Of a DNA stretch of 64,000 nucleotides, positions 8,773-19,824 are shown piece after piece. Source of the DNA: Virgibacillus litoralis (GTDB taxonomy: Bacteria; Bacillota; Bacilli; Bacillales; Amphibacillaceae); NCBI RefSeq assembly GCF_017873675.1, contig NZ_JAGGKK010000002.1:62001-126000 (forward strand), written 5' to 3'. The notes beneath the pieces were generated by a model, which saw only the letters and a program-made list of their open reading frames with translations, had not been told where the DNA came from and did not search any database. A program made the position numbers and the translations under genes. Within the stretch, counting starts at the first letter, position 1; each line of letters opens with the position of its first letter.

Positions 8773-9042
8773 TTATCTATCCTTTTGCTGTTCTTCTAAA
8801 TAAAATTTAACCAATTCCTCAATTACCTCGTCACGCTCAATTTTACGAATTAAATTCCGTGCATCATTATACCTTGGTATATATGCAGGGTCACCAGATA
8901 ATAAATAACCCACAATTTGATTGATCGGATTATAACCTTTTTCCTTAAGCGCACCATGGACAGTAAACAGAATTTCCTTTATGTCCTGATCAAAAGGTTC
9001 CTCCGAAAAATTAAATTTCATTGTTTTATCAATAGAGCTCAT
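8773..9042 (-). CDS. IreB-family regulatory phosphoprotein (DUF965)
   Basis: 89 residues, the normal size. The sequence contains [12 protein letters not shown], the conserved [20 protein letters not shown] helix and [20 protein letters not shown], all family signatures. In Enterococcus faecalis IreB is phosphorylated by the Ser/Thr kinase IreK on a threonine near the N-terminus; the T here in DKTMKF is a candidate. First gene of the operon with ruvX and yrzB. In B. subtilis the counterpart is yrzL. Confidence 0.92.
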   Translation of the reverse strand: MSSIDKTMKFNFSEEPFDQDIKEILFTVHGALKEKGYNPINQIVGYLLSGDPAYIPRYNDARNLIRKIERDEVIEELVKFYLEEQQKDR

Positions 9043-9138
9043 AGTGACACCTCATTCCATGTTTTGCCTTATTCACATTCTAACATGTTTACTCTTATTA
9101 TTATATCTTTTTTTGTTAGATAGAATACAAGCTTTTTT

Positions 9139-11778
9139 TTAGTGTATTTTATCTTCTACATATTCCTTGGCAAGCTTTAATGCTTCGTTAATTTTACTGG
9201 AATCTTTACCGCCGGCCTGAGCCATATCAGGACGACCACCACCGCCGCCACCGCAAAGTTCAGCAGCTTCTTTTATTAAGTTACCGGCATGTAACCCTTT
9301 TTCAATTAAATCTTTGGATACTCCGGATGCCAACTGTACTTTTTGGTTATTCTCTGCTGCCAGCAGTATTACGCCTGATCCTAATTTTTGTTTTAGATCA
9401 TCAACCATATTTCGCAGCTGATTCATGTCCTTAATATTCACTTGTTGTGTTAGTACGTTAACACCCTTTATCGTTTCTACTTGTTCCATTACAGATGATG
9501 CTTCTGCATTTGATAGCTTTGCACTCAACGATTCATTGGTTTTTTGAAGTGATTTTATTTCCTGGAACAATACCTCAACTCTCTCTGGAGTCTTTTCTTC
9601 ATTTGTTTTTAGAAGCTGTGCTGTTGATTGTAACACGTCAAGCTTCTTATTTACATACTCATATGCCTGTTTACTCGAAATTGCTTCAATTCTTCTTGTT
9701 CCAGCACCTATACCAGTTTCAGACACAAGTTTAAACAACCCAATTTCAGCTGTATTTTGAACATGACATCCCCCGCATAATTCAATACTATAATCTCCTA
9801 TTTGAACAACACGAACAATATCCCCGTACTTTTCGCCAAATAAAGCCATTGCTCCCATTTCTTTAGCTTCGTCTATTTTCTTAATATCAATTACTAATGG
9901 CAACGAAGCCCATATTTTCTCATTAACGATTTTTTCAATATGCTGTAACTCTTCCTGTTTCACAGAACCGAAATGTGAAAAATCAAATCGTAATCGATCT
10001 GGAGTCACCATTGAACCGGCTTGATTTACATGGTCACCAAGCACATCTTTTAAAGCCTGATGTAATAAATGTGTTGCTGTATGATTCTTGATAATAGCTG
10101 TTCGGAATCCTTTATCAACTATTGCTTTTACACTGTTACCAGTATGCAGTTCACCATCTTTCACACGCACCCGGTGAATATGCTGACCTTTTGGAGCCTT
10201 TTGTACATCTTCAACATATGCAGAGGCAGTATCCGTGTAGATCCAGCCATTGTCTGCAATCTGACCACCACTCTCAGCATAGAAAGGTGTTTCTTGTAAA
10301 AATAGCATTACTTCCTCTCCAGCTTTGGCAGTTTCAGCTACTTCACTTCCACTTACGATTGCTGTAATCGCTGTATCAGTTTCTAATTGATTATAGCCAA
10401 TAAACGTACTATCTGCTTCTATCTCACTTAATATACCATCTTGTACTTGCATAGAGTCAACTTTTTGACGTGCATTTCTAGCTCGCTCACGCTGTTTTTC
10501 CATTTCTTCTTTAAAACCTTCTTCATCAATAGTGAATCCTTGTTCCGCCACATATTCTTCTGTTAGTTCTTTAGGAAACCCGTACGTATCATATAGTCTA
10601 AACACTTCACTGCCAGGAAAAACATCGCTTCCCTTACTTTTTTCTTTTGACATGATCGATGTCAGAATATCCAAGCCATCATTTAATGTTTCATGGAAGC
10701 GTTGCTCTTCAATTTTAACAATACTTTCAATATTCGTTTGTTGTTTGACTACTTCAGGGTAAAAGTCTTTCATAATTTCTCCAACAACAGGGACCAATTG
10801 ATACATAAATGGCTTATCGATACCTATTTGCTTTGCAAATCGAACTGCACGTCTCAACAGCCTTCTTAACACATATCCTCTGCCTTCATTTGATGGGAGC
10901 GCATTATCACCTATTGCAAATGTTACTGTTCTGACATGATCCGCAATAACTTTGAATGCTGTATCATCTGCAGTATTTTTGCCATACTCTTTCCCGGACA
11001 ATTCTTCCGTTTTCCTGATTATTGGCATGAACAGATCTGTCTCAAAATTAGTTGGAACATCTTGAATAACCGACACCATCCGTTCCAGTCCCATGCCAGT
11101 ATCGATATTTTTCTTAGGTAATGGTGAATAGGTATCGTCCGGATTATGATTAAATTGAGAAAATACTAAGTTCCATATTTCCAGGTAACGCTCATTTTCA
11201 CCGCCAGGATATAGTTCAGGATCATTTGGATCGTTTCCATATTGTTCACCACGGTCATAGAATATCTCGGTATTTGGTCCACTTGGCCCCTCACCTATGT
11301 CCCAAAAGTTCTCTTCAAGACGAATAATACGTTCTTCCGGGATTTTAACGTCATGTAGCCAAATATCATATGCTTCATCATCTTCAGGGTGGACAGTTAC
11401 AGCTAATAAATCAGGGTCAAAACCAATCCACTTATCACTGGTTAAAAACTCCCATCCCCATTCAATTGCTTCTTTTTTAAAATAATCACCTATAGAAAAA
11501 TTGCCAAGCATTTCAAAAAACGTATGATGTCGTGCTGTAAATCCTACGTTTTCAATATCATTTGTCCGAATTGATTTTTGCGCATTAACCAATCGCGGAT
11601 TATCCGGGATTACGCGTCCATCAAAATACTTTTTTAACGTGGCGACACCACTATTAATCCATAACAATGTTGGATCCTCTTTTGGTACCAAAGATTCACT
11701 TGGTTCAACACGGTGTCCTTTTTCTTTAAAAAAATCTAAAAACATTTGTCGTACCTGTGCTGAAGTTAACTGCTTCAT
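9139..11778 (-). CDS. alaS: Alanyl-tRNA synthetase
   Basis: Charges tRNA-Ala. 879 residues. Order: class II aminoacylation core from residue 1, editing domain with [11 protein letters not shown] near 565 and CGGCHVQNT near 667 (zinc-binding His/Cys residues), and a C-terminal domain with a six-glycine run near 840. I start it at 11778 because GGAGGCGG lies 5-12 bases upstream and the protein then begins [13 protein letters not shown] like other AlaRS; the frame is open 11 codons further. Controlled by the T-box leader upstream. Confidence 0.97.
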   Translation of the reverse strand: MKQLTSAQVRQMFLDFFKEKGHRVEPSESLVPKEDPTLLWINSGVATLKKYFDGRVIPDNPRLVNAQKSIRTNDIENVGFTARHHTFFEMLGNFSIGDYFKKEAIEWGWEFLTSDKWIGFDPDLLAVTVHPEDDEAYDIWLHDVKIPEERIIRLEENFWDIGEGPSGPNTEIFYDRGEQYGNDPNDPELYPGGENERYLEIWNLVFSQFNHNPDDTYSPLPKKNIDTGMGLERMVSVIQDVPTNFETDLFMPIIRKTEELSGKEYGKNTADDTAFKVIADHVRTVTFAIGDNALPSNEGRGYVLRRLLRRAVRFAKQIGIDKPFMYQLVPVVGEIMKDFYPEVVKQQTNIESIVKIEEQRFHETLNDGLDILTSIMSKEKSKGSDVFPGSEVFRLYDTYGFPKELTEEYVAEQGFTIDEEGFKEEMEKQRERARNARQKVDSMQVQDGILSEIEADSTFIGYNQLETDTAITAIVSGSEVAETAKAGEEVMLFLQETPFYAESGGQIADNGWIYTDTASAYVEDVQKAPKGQHIHRVRVKDGELHTGNSVKAIVDKGFRTAIIKNHTATHLLHQALKDVLGDHVNQAGSMVTPDRLRFDFSHFGSVKQEELQHIEKIVNEKIWASLPLVIDIKKIDEAKEMGAMALFGEKYGDIVRVVQIGDYSIELCGGCHVQNTAEIGLFKLVSETGIGAGTRRIEAISSKQAYEYVNKKLDVLQSTAQLLKTNEEKTPERVEVLFQEIKSLQKTNESLSAKLSNAEASSVMEQVETIKGVNVLTQQVNIKDMNQLRNMVDDLKQKLGSGVILLAAENNQKVQLASGVSKDLIEKGLHAGNLIKEAAELCGGGGGGRPDMAQAGGKDSSKINEALKLAKEYVEDKIH

Positions 11779-11825
11779 AATTCCGCCTCCACTATTTAAG
11801 ATTATTTTCATACACTTTTATAACA

Positions 11826-12076
11826 ATTAAAAAAATCCCCTCTCTGCAGTTTTGCAGGGACGAGATATTCGCGGTACCACCCTAATTATGAACGAAAAGT
11901 TCGTCCATCACTTTGTCATTGTAACGGTATGAGACCGACGGGTATTAACCGTGCTCCAGTTTAGCATTCCATGTCTCTTAAATAGGATTTCTTACAGCCA
12001 AAGGAAATCCCTCTCTTAAATCAGAGTATCATGTACTTAGAACTTTCAACGCATTTTGATATTAATTTACTAGTTA
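11826..12076 (-). ncRNA. T-box leader of alaS, Ala specifier GCU
   Basis: On the minus strand the conserved T-box bulge GGTGGTACCGCG occurs at 11870-11881, followed by a terminator stem (CTCG-CCCTGCA / TGCAG-GAGGGG then T7) at 11829-11862. Stem I lies at about 11945-12030; its 3' side carries GAAT-GCT-AAACTGG, which puts the alanine codon GCU (11963-11965) in the specifier loop. Uncharged tRNA-Ala would stabilise the antiterminator. A consensus promoter lies just upstream. Confidence 0.95.
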
Positions 12077-12082
12077 TGCGAT

Positions 12083-12111
12083 ATTATAGAAAACAAATGC
12101 AGAAATGTCAA
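12083..12111 (-). promoter_or_regulatory. Consensus vegetative promoter of the alaS T-box transcript
   Basis: TTGACA (12106-12111), 17-base spacer, TATAAT (12083-12088) on the minus strand: both hexamers perfect. It overlaps the last codons of the upstream permease gene. Confidence 0.92.
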
Positions 12112-13175
12112 TTATATCGTTTAATCGCAACTAAGTGTGTTGTGACTACATTCAATATTGTTAACACTGGTACTGCCAATATCATTCCGAGCACGCCACT
12201 TAATTGTCCACCTAACAGTAAGGCAAAAATGATGGCAATTGGATGTATGTTGATACTTTTCCCAACGATATAAGGAGATAATAAGTTACCCTCAATTAAT
12301 TGTATAATAAAAATGATTAATAATACCATTAGCACCAATTTACCAGAAGTCGCAGCAGTTATAGCTACTGCAGGAACCGCACCGATAATTGGTCCGAAAT
12401 ATGGTATGATATTTGTTAACCCGATTATTATTGCTAACAACAATGCATATTTAACGCCAAGGATATAAAAAGCTACAAATGTCGTAAAAGCTACAAATAG
12501 ACAAACAAGTAACTGCCCACGTATATACTTCCCTAAGCTTTTATCTACTGCATGAACTAAATCACCCATTTGAGTTTGATACTTCGATGGAATCCAGTTT
12601 CTAAAATAGTTTTTTATCTTGACAAAATCCTTCAGAAAATAAAAAACTAATACAGGTATTACAGTGAGGAACACGATTAAATCGAATACTTTTGTAAATC
12701 CTCTTACAAGGTTGGCTAGAAGATTTTCAATAAATGATTCTATATCATAAATCAGCTCATCCATCTTATCATGGACTGTTTCCGGCAAAAAGGCAGTGTA
12801 CTCGTATAAGCTGTACACAAAATTGCGGTACATGTCAATGAAGTGTGGTAGTTGCTTATTTAAATCACTTAGTTGATGAATGATAGCAGGATAAACGCGG
12901 TAAATTATATAAGCAGTCCCACCAAAAAATATGAGATAGATTATTAAAATAGCAATACTCTTAGGGATATTATAATGATGCATCTTTTTAATGACAGGAT
13001 AGACGAGATAGGCAATAAGAATAGCAATTAGAAAGGGAGAAAGCAAGTACCAAAGAAATGAAAAGAAATCTCCAAAAATCGGGGAAAGTTTTACAAATAG
13101 AAATATAAATAGAAAGACAACTATTCCGGTAATTGCCCAATACATCAAATCTAACGGTTTTTTACCTTTGAACAT
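12108..13175 (-). CDS. yrrI: AI-2E family transporter (YrrI-like permease)
   Basis: 355 residues with about eight membrane helices: two near the N-terminus (15-35, 37-60), one at about 65-90, a soluble loop with amphipathic helices (95-145), then a C-terminal bundle. The family signature appears as LLAIIIGLTNIIPYFGP (about 240-256), with a second loop GNLLSPYIVGKSINIHPI. Family members export autoinducer-2, ions or unknown substrates; the substrate here cannot be told. B. subtilis yrrI occupies the same place upstream of alaS. Confidence 0.88.
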   Translation of the reverse strand: MFKGKKPLDLMYWAITGIVVFLFIFLFVKLSPIFGDFFSFLWYLLSPFLIAILIAYLVYPVIKKMHHYNIPKSIAILIIYLIFFGGTAYIIYRVYPAIIHQLSDLNKQLPHFIDMYRNFVYSLYEYTAFLPETVHDKMDELIYDIESFIENLLANLVRGFTKVFDLIVFLTVIPVLVFYFLKDFVKIKNYFRNWIPSKYQTQMGDLVHAVDKSLGKYIRGQLLVCLFVAFTTFVAFYILGVKYALLLAIIIGLTNIIPYFGPIIGAVPAVAITAATSGKLVLMVLLIIFIIQLIEGNLLSPYIVGKSINIHPIAIIFALLLGGQLSGVLGMILAVPVLTILNVVTTHLVAIKRYN

Positions 13176-13222
13176 ATTTTACACTCCCTAGTAGTGATAT
13201 AGCTTTCATTTACTACTGAGGG

Positions 13223-13414
13223 TTACCATTGAATTTTCCGTTCATCTTCAGAAAACAAATCATCAAGTGAACTTAAAGATCCGTCTGCTTCTACCTGATG
13301 GATAGTTAATTCATTTCCAAACACTGACAGCTCGATAAAACAAGTCCAGCAATAATATTGCTGAGAACCTATTTTCCCTATATCTTTACCATTGCAATTT
13401 GGGCACACGAACAT
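13223..13414 (-). CDS. Small zinc-ribbon protein of unknown function
   Basis: 63 residues. Two cysteine pairs, FVCPNCNGKDIGKIG and YYCWTCFIELSV, form a zinc-ribbon; the rest is acidic (SLSSLDDLFSEDERKIQW). The ATG at 13414 follows AAGGAG by 8 bases, so it is translated with a strong ribosome site; an in-frame TTG two codons upstream is less likely. It lies between recD2 and the AI-2E permease, with an R1 repeat upstream. No function assigned; a nucleic-acid- or protein-binding adaptor is only a guess from the fold. Confidence 0.78.
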   Translation of the reverse strand: MFVCPNCNGKDIGKIGSQQYYCWTCFIELSVFGNELTIHQVEADGSLSSLDDLFSEDERKIQW

Positions 13415-13432
13415 AATCAAAGCTCCTTTTTA

Positions 13433-13520
13433 GGCAGATAAAAAGTATAATCACTTTTTTACTGCATAAGTAAACTAAGGCTTTCGCCATTAAAAGCTTG
13501 GCGATAAGCCAAGATTTCTA
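13433..13520 (-). repeat. R1 repeat, copy 3
   Basis: Minus-strand orientation. CTTGGC-TTATC-GCCAAG hairpin, an alternative longer stem with CTTTCGCCA/TGGCGAAAG character, then the AGTAAAAAAGT / ACTTTTTA hairpin. Lies between recD2 and the zinc-ribbon gene. Confidence 0.75.
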
Positions 13521-13566
13521 AACTTTTTCTTATGTTTGCCCAAATCTTAAAGAATATACTACTAAA

Positions 13567-15891
13567 TTACATGAAATCATATGGTGAGATTTCTTTTTCT
13601 TCCTCATCCTCATACATATCTATTGGAATATCCTGCAACCTATCATTCAATTGTTCTGGCAATGTGGTATAACGCCTATTTGTATCCAGTGTACTTATGC
13701 CACGTAAAAATGCATTCTGCTGTCCGCAAATAATTAATGACTTTTTACTTCTAGTTATAGCCGTATAGAGTAGATTTTTACGCAGCATTCGATTATACGA
13801 AGATACTACCGGCATAATCACAATTGGAAATTCGCTCCCTTGGGATTTATGAATTGAAATACAATAAGCATGCATGATATTCACATAATCTTTCCGTTCA
13901 TAGACTACCTCCTTGCCCTCAAAGTCAATCACCAACTGTTCGACATGATCTACGTTTTCATCTTCTTCAAATATAGCTACAATTTCTCCAATATCACCGT
14001 TAAAAACACCATTTTCTGGTTTATTAACAAGCTGGAGTACTTTATCACCTGTTCGGTATACAACATCATTCGCTTTAACTTCACGCTTCGTTGAAGATTT
14101 AGGGTTAACAAGTGTTTGTAACTGTTGATTAATGATTGTTATTCCAGCTTGTGACCGGTACATCGGTGCCAAAACTTGAATATCTCTTAATTCAACACCT
14201 TTATCTCTTGCTTTATGGAACACTTTTGTAATGACATCAATCATTTGATGCTCCATACAGGGGATAAAACTGAAATCCTTATCATTAATCAGGGAGTCCT
14301 CCGTACATGTATCATGTTTGATCAAATGTGCCAATTGAATTATTTTTGAACCTTCTTTTTGCCTGTACACCTCATTAAGACTTACGATAGGAATTAACTC
14401 ACTTCCTAACAAATCAGCTAATACTTGGCCGGGTCCAACCGATGGAAGTTGATCCTCGTCACCAACAAGCAACACTTGCATATCATCAGGAATTGCCTTA
14501 AAAAGACTATTGGCCAGCCATATATCAACCATAGAAAATTCATCTATGATTAAAAACTTTCCAGTCAACTGCTCATTTTCATTTTTTTCAAAACCATCTC
14601 TGCCATCCCAGCCTAACAACCGATGAATAGTCAATGCAGGAAGCCCAGTAGATTCAGTTAAGCGCTTAGATGCTCTCCCAGTAGGTGCCGTTAATATAAA
14701 TGGATAATCTGACTCTGAATCATAATCAGTTGGATCAGTCGAAATATTATGTATTGCTGCGTATGCTTTTAAGATTCCTTTAATAACAGTAGTCTTACCT
14801 GTTCCTGGCCCCCCAGTAACAATCATTAATTTTGACTTTAATGAATGGTTTATCGCATTAAATTGCTCTTTACCATAACTTAAAACCTCTGATTCCTCAA
14901 TATCTCCAATAATTTTCATCAAATCGGCCATTGTTGTATCCTGTTCAATAGGTTTTTTCATCAGACGTTTGATATTAGAAGCAAACCCATCTTCTGCGTA
15001 ATAAAGTGAAGGCAGATAAACGTTTCCATCCTTCATGATAACTGCTTTTTCCTTATTTAAATCTTCCAGACGGTTGGAAACCATATCCATAGTCAACGAC
15101 TGTTCAGGGTTTAATAGCAATTCCAGCACCTGTTTAATACAATTATCGATAGGTAAATAAACATGCCCGTCTTGTATATTCTTTTGTAAAACATAAATAC
15201 ACCCAGCACCAATTCTATTTGGATGGGTTAACGATAAACCATTTTGCTGGGCGATCTGATCAGCTGTACGAAAGCCAAATCCTTCAATATCAAATACGTA
15301 TTGATATGGATCATTTTGCAGCACAACAATTGCCTCATCTTTATATTCCTGGTATATCTTTTGCGCCATTTTTAAACCAATACCATATTTGGATAAATAC
15401 ACAACAATATGTTCAAAACCCTGGTTTTCCTGCAGAGTTTTGCTTAGTAATTCAGCTTTTTCATTTTTTAACCCAGGGATTTCATTTAATACTTCATTAT
15501 TATTTAAGATTTTAGAGATTGCATTTTCTCCTAACACATCCACTACCTTGGTAGCAGTCTTTTCACCTATACCAAAAAATAAATCACTGGATAAATAAGC
15601 AATCAATCCGTCTTTTGTATCTGGAATATACGTCTCATACGATTTCACTTGATATTGCATCCCAAACTTAGCATGCTTTTCAAAATCACCATAAAAACAA
15701 TAAACAGTTGCATCCTGCAGATTAGAAAAATAACCTTTCACAACAATTTCTTTGTCTTTATAATTTTCATTTGTATCATGAACCTTTATTTTGGCTATCG
15801 AAAAGTGCTCACTTTCATTTTGAAAAATCATATACAAAAGTTCACCTTTTATAAAGCCGTGTTTTGTATTAGATTGCTCATCCAGTATCAT
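13567..15891 (-). CDS. recD2: ATP-dependent DNA helicase RecD2
   Basis: 774 residues, a superfamily 1B 5'-to-3' helicase that acts in replication fork and repair metabolism without RecBC. N-terminal OB-like region (about 1-90), helix-hairpin-helix segments at about 90-190 (LSSDLFFGIGEKTATKVVD), helicase core with Walker A TGGPGTGKTT near 357-366, Walker B IIDEFSMVD near 447, and C-terminal motifs VGDEDQLPSVGPG and HKSQGSEFP. It begins 18 bases after the TPR gene, as recD2 (yrrC) and yrrB do in B. subtilis. Confidence 0.96.
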   Translation of the reverse strand: MILDEQSNTKHGFIKGELLYMIFQNESEHFSIAKIKVHDTNENYKDKEIVVKGYFSNLQDATVYCFYGDFEKHAKFGMQYQVKSYETYIPDTKDGLIAYLSSDLFFGIGEKTATKVVDVLGENAISKILNNNEVLNEIPGLKNEKAELLSKTLQENQGFEHIVVYLSKYGIGLKMAQKIYQEYKDEAIVVLQNDPYQYVFDIEGFGFRTADQIAQQNGLSLTHPNRIGAGCIYVLQKNIQDGHVYLPIDNCIKQVLELLLNPEQSLTMDMVSNRLEDLNKEKAVIMKDGNVYLPSLYYAEDGFASNIKRLMKKPIEQDTTMADLMKIIGDIEESEVLSYGKEQFNAINHSLKSKLMIVTGGPGTGKTTVIKGILKAYAAIHNISTDPTDYDSESDYPFILTAPTGRASKRLTESTGLPALTIHRLLGWDGRDGFEKNENEQLTGKFLIIDEFSMVDIWLANSLFKAIPDDMQVLLVGDEDQLPSVGPGQVLADLLGSELIPIVSLNEVYRQKEGSKIIQLAHLIKHDTCTEDSLINDKDFSFIPCMEHQMIDVITKVFHKARDKGVELRDIQVLAPMYRSQAGITIINQQLQTLVNPKSSTKREVKANDVVYRTGDKVLQLVNKPENGVFNGDIGEIVAIFEEDENVDHVEQLVIDFEGKEVVYERKDYVNIMHAYCISIHKSQGSEFPIVIMPVVSSYNRMLRKNLLYTAITRSKKSLIICGQQNAFLRGISTLDTNRRYTTLPEQLNDRLQDIPIDMYEDEEEKEISPYDFM

Positions 15892-15909
15892 TTAAACAAC
15901 CTCACAATC

Positions 15910-16578
15910 CTACATGTCCGTGTTATTCAGTAACTCTTCAATTTGACTTTTTCCATTTGCAGCAAGTGTGTGTTCCGGCTGGATTTCCAGTGCTTTCTCA
16001 AAATGGACCAATGCATCTGACAGATTCTCATCATATATTGCAATTACTCCCAAATTATAATGTGCGTCACTATGCTGATCCTCCAGTTTCAAAACATTTT
16101 CAAAAACTGTCTTGGCATCTTTAATATGGTCACTTTGCGCCAGCGTCAGGCCGTACTGGAATAATACTTCCTCATCATCCGGATCAAGCTCGGTTGCCCT
16201 TAATAAATATGGTAATGCAAGTTTGAAATGCTCCTCATGATAAAAGGTCATTCCTAGCATGAAATAAACATCTGCTTCAACAAGGCCGATATCTATAGCT
16301 TTCTGAAAGTTTTCTTGTGCTTTCGGATAAACGGACTCTTCGTAATAAACATTGCCCAGCCCATAATACGCTGTAGCTGCATGCTCATCAAGTTCTATTG
16401 CCTTCTCAAAGAAGCGCTGTGCGCGTTCAAGGTCATTTACATGAAGAAGTAAGTTTCCAAAATTAATATAGCCAAGGGGGTCTTTTGGGTTTTCATCGAT
16501 GACTTTATTGAAGATTTCTGCAGCTTCTTCGTATTTCTGTTCCTTCATTAGATTAATTGCTTCCTGATTTCGATCCAT
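15910..16578 (-). CDS. yrrB: TPR-repeat protein (YrrB-like)
   Basis: 222 residues made almost entirely of about six tetratricopeptide repeats of 34 residues. Repeat cores visible are DPLGYINFGNLLLHVNDLERA, AATAYYGLGNVYYEESVYPKA, DVYFMLGMTFYHEEHFKLA, EVLFQYGLTLAQSDHIKDA and DAHYNLGVIAIYDENLSDA; the first is one residue over the usual window and starts at residue 33. No signal peptide or membrane segment, so a cytoplasmic scaffold. It precedes recD2, probably co-transcribed. Partner proteins are unknown. Confidence 0.88.
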   Translation of the reverse strand: MDRNQEAINLMKEQKYEEAAEIFNKVIDENPKDPLGYINFGNLLLHVNDLERAQRFFEKAIELDEHAATAYYGLGNVYYEESVYPKAQENFQKAIDIGLVEADVYFMLGMTFYHEEHFKLALPYLLRATELDPDDEEVLFQYGLTLAQSDHIKDAKTVFENVLKLEDQHSDAHYNLGVIAIYDENLSDALVHFEKALEIQPEHTLAANGKSQIEELLNNTDM

Positions 16579-16601
16579 CTTTTTTTAACCTCCAATAATT
16601 A

Positions 16602-16757
16602 AAAACTTGGCTCATCGTCAGGCTTTAATATAGATAAGCCTTAGTTGTGCTTTTTCAGTAACAAAAAAATTAGAAAACTTGGCATTCGCCAAGCCTTAAT
16701 GGCGAGTGCCTTAGTTGCACTTATGCAGTAAGAAGGAATTTATACTTTCTTAACTGC
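16602..16757 (+). repeat. R1 repeat, tandem pair (partial 16602-16666 plus full 16671-16757)
   Basis: Full copy: hairpin GGCATTCGCC / GGCGAGTGCC (10 bp with one G-U) then the GCAGTAAGAA / TTCTTAACTGC hairpin. The first copy is truncated and carries the alternative middle ATATAGATAAGCC. They fill most of the 215 bases between mnmA and the TPR gene. Confidence 0.85.
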
Positions 16758-16793
16758 TAAAATAGATGGGACCATCTACATGATCCCTCTAAA

Positions 16794-17918
<1,125 letters not shown>

Positions 17919-19064
17919 CTACGCTGATAATCGTTTAACAATTTTAACTACTCTCTTTGCAGCTTCCTCTATATTCTCGGTTGTATTAAAAATACCAAAA
18001 CTAAAGCGGATTGAATTGGTAGTCCGTTCATCATTCTCGCCATACATCGCCGATAGGACATGGGATGGCTCAATAGAACCAGCCGTACATGCACTCCCGC
18101 TTGAAGCAGCAATACCATCTAAATCAAAATTTGTTAGGAGCGACTCCACATTTGTACCAGGGAAACTAACATTTACAATCGATGCAATAGCTTTTTTCTC
18201 GTCACCATTTATCGTAAAGTTGATCCCATTGTTAGATAAATGTGAAATAAATTGATCCTTAAAACCCTGATAGGATATATTTCTTTCCGTTTTATTATTG
18301 ATCACAAGCTCTACTGCTTTTTGAAAACCAACTGCACCAGCAACATTCTCTGTTCCGGGCCGGCGTTTTCGTTCTTGTTCCCCTCCAAATTGAAGGGCAT
18401 CTATTTTCACATCATTTGCGGCATATAAAAAGCCAATACCTTTAGGACCATTTATTTTATGGGATGAAACTGTCAGCATATCAATACCATTTTCTCTAAC
18501 ATCAATATCCAATAACCCATAAGCCTGTACTGCATCTGTATGAAAATAAGTCTTCTGGTAGTCTTTTAATAAATTACCGATTTCCTGAATAGGCTGAATC
18601 ATTCCTGTTTCATTATTTACATACATAATAGAAACTAAAATTGTTTCGTCTGTTAAAGCATTTTTTAAGTCATCAACAGATATTAACCCATTTTCATCGA
18701 CCGGTAAATATGTTACCTGAAACCCTTGTTTTTCAAGGTGTTCTGCGGTATGAAGTGTTGCATGATGTTCCTGAACAGTTGTTATGATATGACGTCCTCT
18801 ATCTTTATTAGCAATAGCGGTACCAATCAGCGCTAGGTTATCTGCTTCAGTTCCTCCGCTAGTTATAATAATTTCTTTTTCATTTGCATGAATACTTTTG
18901 GCCATTGTACGTCTTGCTTCATCAAGGTACTTTCTTGCTTTTCTGCCAAACGAATGGACACTTGATGGATTACCAAAAATATCTTCAAATACAGGATTCA
19001 TCGCACTGACAACTTGTTTGTCCATTGGTGTTGTTGCAGCATGATCCATGTAAATATCTTTCAT
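17919..19064 (-). CDS. yrvO: Cysteine desulfurase (YrvO/IscS type)
   Basis: 381 residues, class V aminotransferase fold. Converts cysteine to alanine and an enzyme-bound persulfide. PLP lysine in VSSHKINGPKG near 201; persulfide cysteine in SSGSACTAGS near 324; N-terminus MDHAATTPMDKQV typical. It lies between cymR and mnmA, so the sulfur acceptor is most likely MnmA. Whether it also serves Fe-S assembly cannot be told. Confidence 0.95.
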   Translation of the reverse strand: MKDIYMDHAATTPMDKQVVSAMNPVFEDIFGNPSSVHSFGRKARKYLDEARRTMAKSIHANEKEIIITSGGTEADNLALIGTAIANKDRGRHIITTVQEHHATLHTAEHLEKQGFQVTYLPVDENGLISVDDLKNALTDETILVSIMYVNNETGMIQPIQEIGNLLKDYQKTYFHTDAVQAYGLLDIDVRENGIDMLTVSSHKINGPKGIGFLYAANDVKIDALQFGGEQERKRRPGTENVAGAVGFQKAVELVINNKTERNISYQGFKDQFISHLSNNGINFTINGDEKKAIASIVNVSFPGTNVESLLTNFDLDGIAASSGSACTAGSIEPSHVLSAMYGENDERTTNSIRFSFGIFNTTENIEEAAKRVVKIVKRLSA

Positions 19065-19103
19065 ATTTTACAAACCCTTCCTATCTTTAAACTAACTGCG
19101 CCT

Positions 19104-19523
19104 TTAAATATAAAACATATAAGCATCTTGTTGATGATCATCCTGATGATGTTTTAAGTCTTCTAATGTCGTTGTGTCCAGTACATCTTTAACTGCATCC
19201 CTGATCCGTATCCATAGCGCCTGCTTTGCTGGTTCTTCATCTTCTATTCCTTCTACCGGTGATATTGGACCTTCCAGAACACGAATAATGTCACCAGCAT
19301 TTATTTCACTAGGTTCCTTTGCCAAAATATATCCACCATATGCTCCGCGGATACTCTTGATTAAACCAGCATTTCTAAGCGGTGATGCCAATTGTTCCAA
19401 ATAATGTTCAGATAATTCCTTTTCACGTGCAATTGCTTTTAGTGAAGTCGGACCTTCCCCGTGCTTACGTGCAAGCTCAATCATAATTGTCAGACCATAA
19501 CGTCCTTTTGTTGAAATTTTCAT
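19104..19523 (-). CDS. cymR: Rrf2-family regulator CymR
   Basis: 139 residues. N-terminal winged helix begins MKISTKGRYGLTIMIELA, with the recognition region LSEHYLEQLASPLRNAGLI and the wing RGAYGGYILA. CymR represses cysteine and sulfur uptake genes in Bacilli, in complex with CysK when cysteine is plentiful. The Fe-S ligating cysteines of IscR-type relatives are absent, which favours CymR. First gene of the cymR-yrvO-mnmA cluster; an R1 pair lies upstream. Confidence 0.93.
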   Translation of the reverse strand: MKISTKGRYGLTIMIELARKHGEGPTSLKAIAREKELSEHYLEQLASPLRNAGLIKSIRGAYGGYILAKEPSEINAGDIIRVLEGPISPVEGIEDEEPAKQALWIRIRDAVKDVLDTTTLEDLKHHQDDHQQDAYMFYI

Positions 19524-19544
19524 TTTAACACCTCAAATTCTTTC

Positions 19545-19679
19545 TTAGAAAACTTGGCATACGCCAAGCCTTAATGGCAAGTGCCTTAGTTGCACTTATG
19601 CAGTAAGAAAGGATTTATACTTTCTTAACTGCTTAGAAAACTTGGCTTTTCGCCAAGTCTAACTACTTTCTTATCTGCC
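19545..19679 (+). repeat. R1 repeat, tandem pair (full 19545-19632, truncated 19633-19679)
   Basis: The full copy is followed immediately by a second unit that keeps the CTTGGC-TTTTC-GCCAAG hairpin and then jumps to the distal ACTTTCTTATCTGCC end. Both lie in the 301-base divergent gap between cymR and rarA. The rest of the gap is AT-rich and presumably holds both promoters; I found no clear consensus hexamers. Confidence 0.85.
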
Positions 19680-19824
19680 GAAAAAGCTATTAATTTATAT
19701 TATTGATTAATTATAATTTGTAATACATGATATTATAGCATGAATAGTATGATTCTTGCATTTTAACACAATTGGAATTACGCTTTTATACACGACCAAT
19801 TATTCTATAAAAAGGACGATTAAA

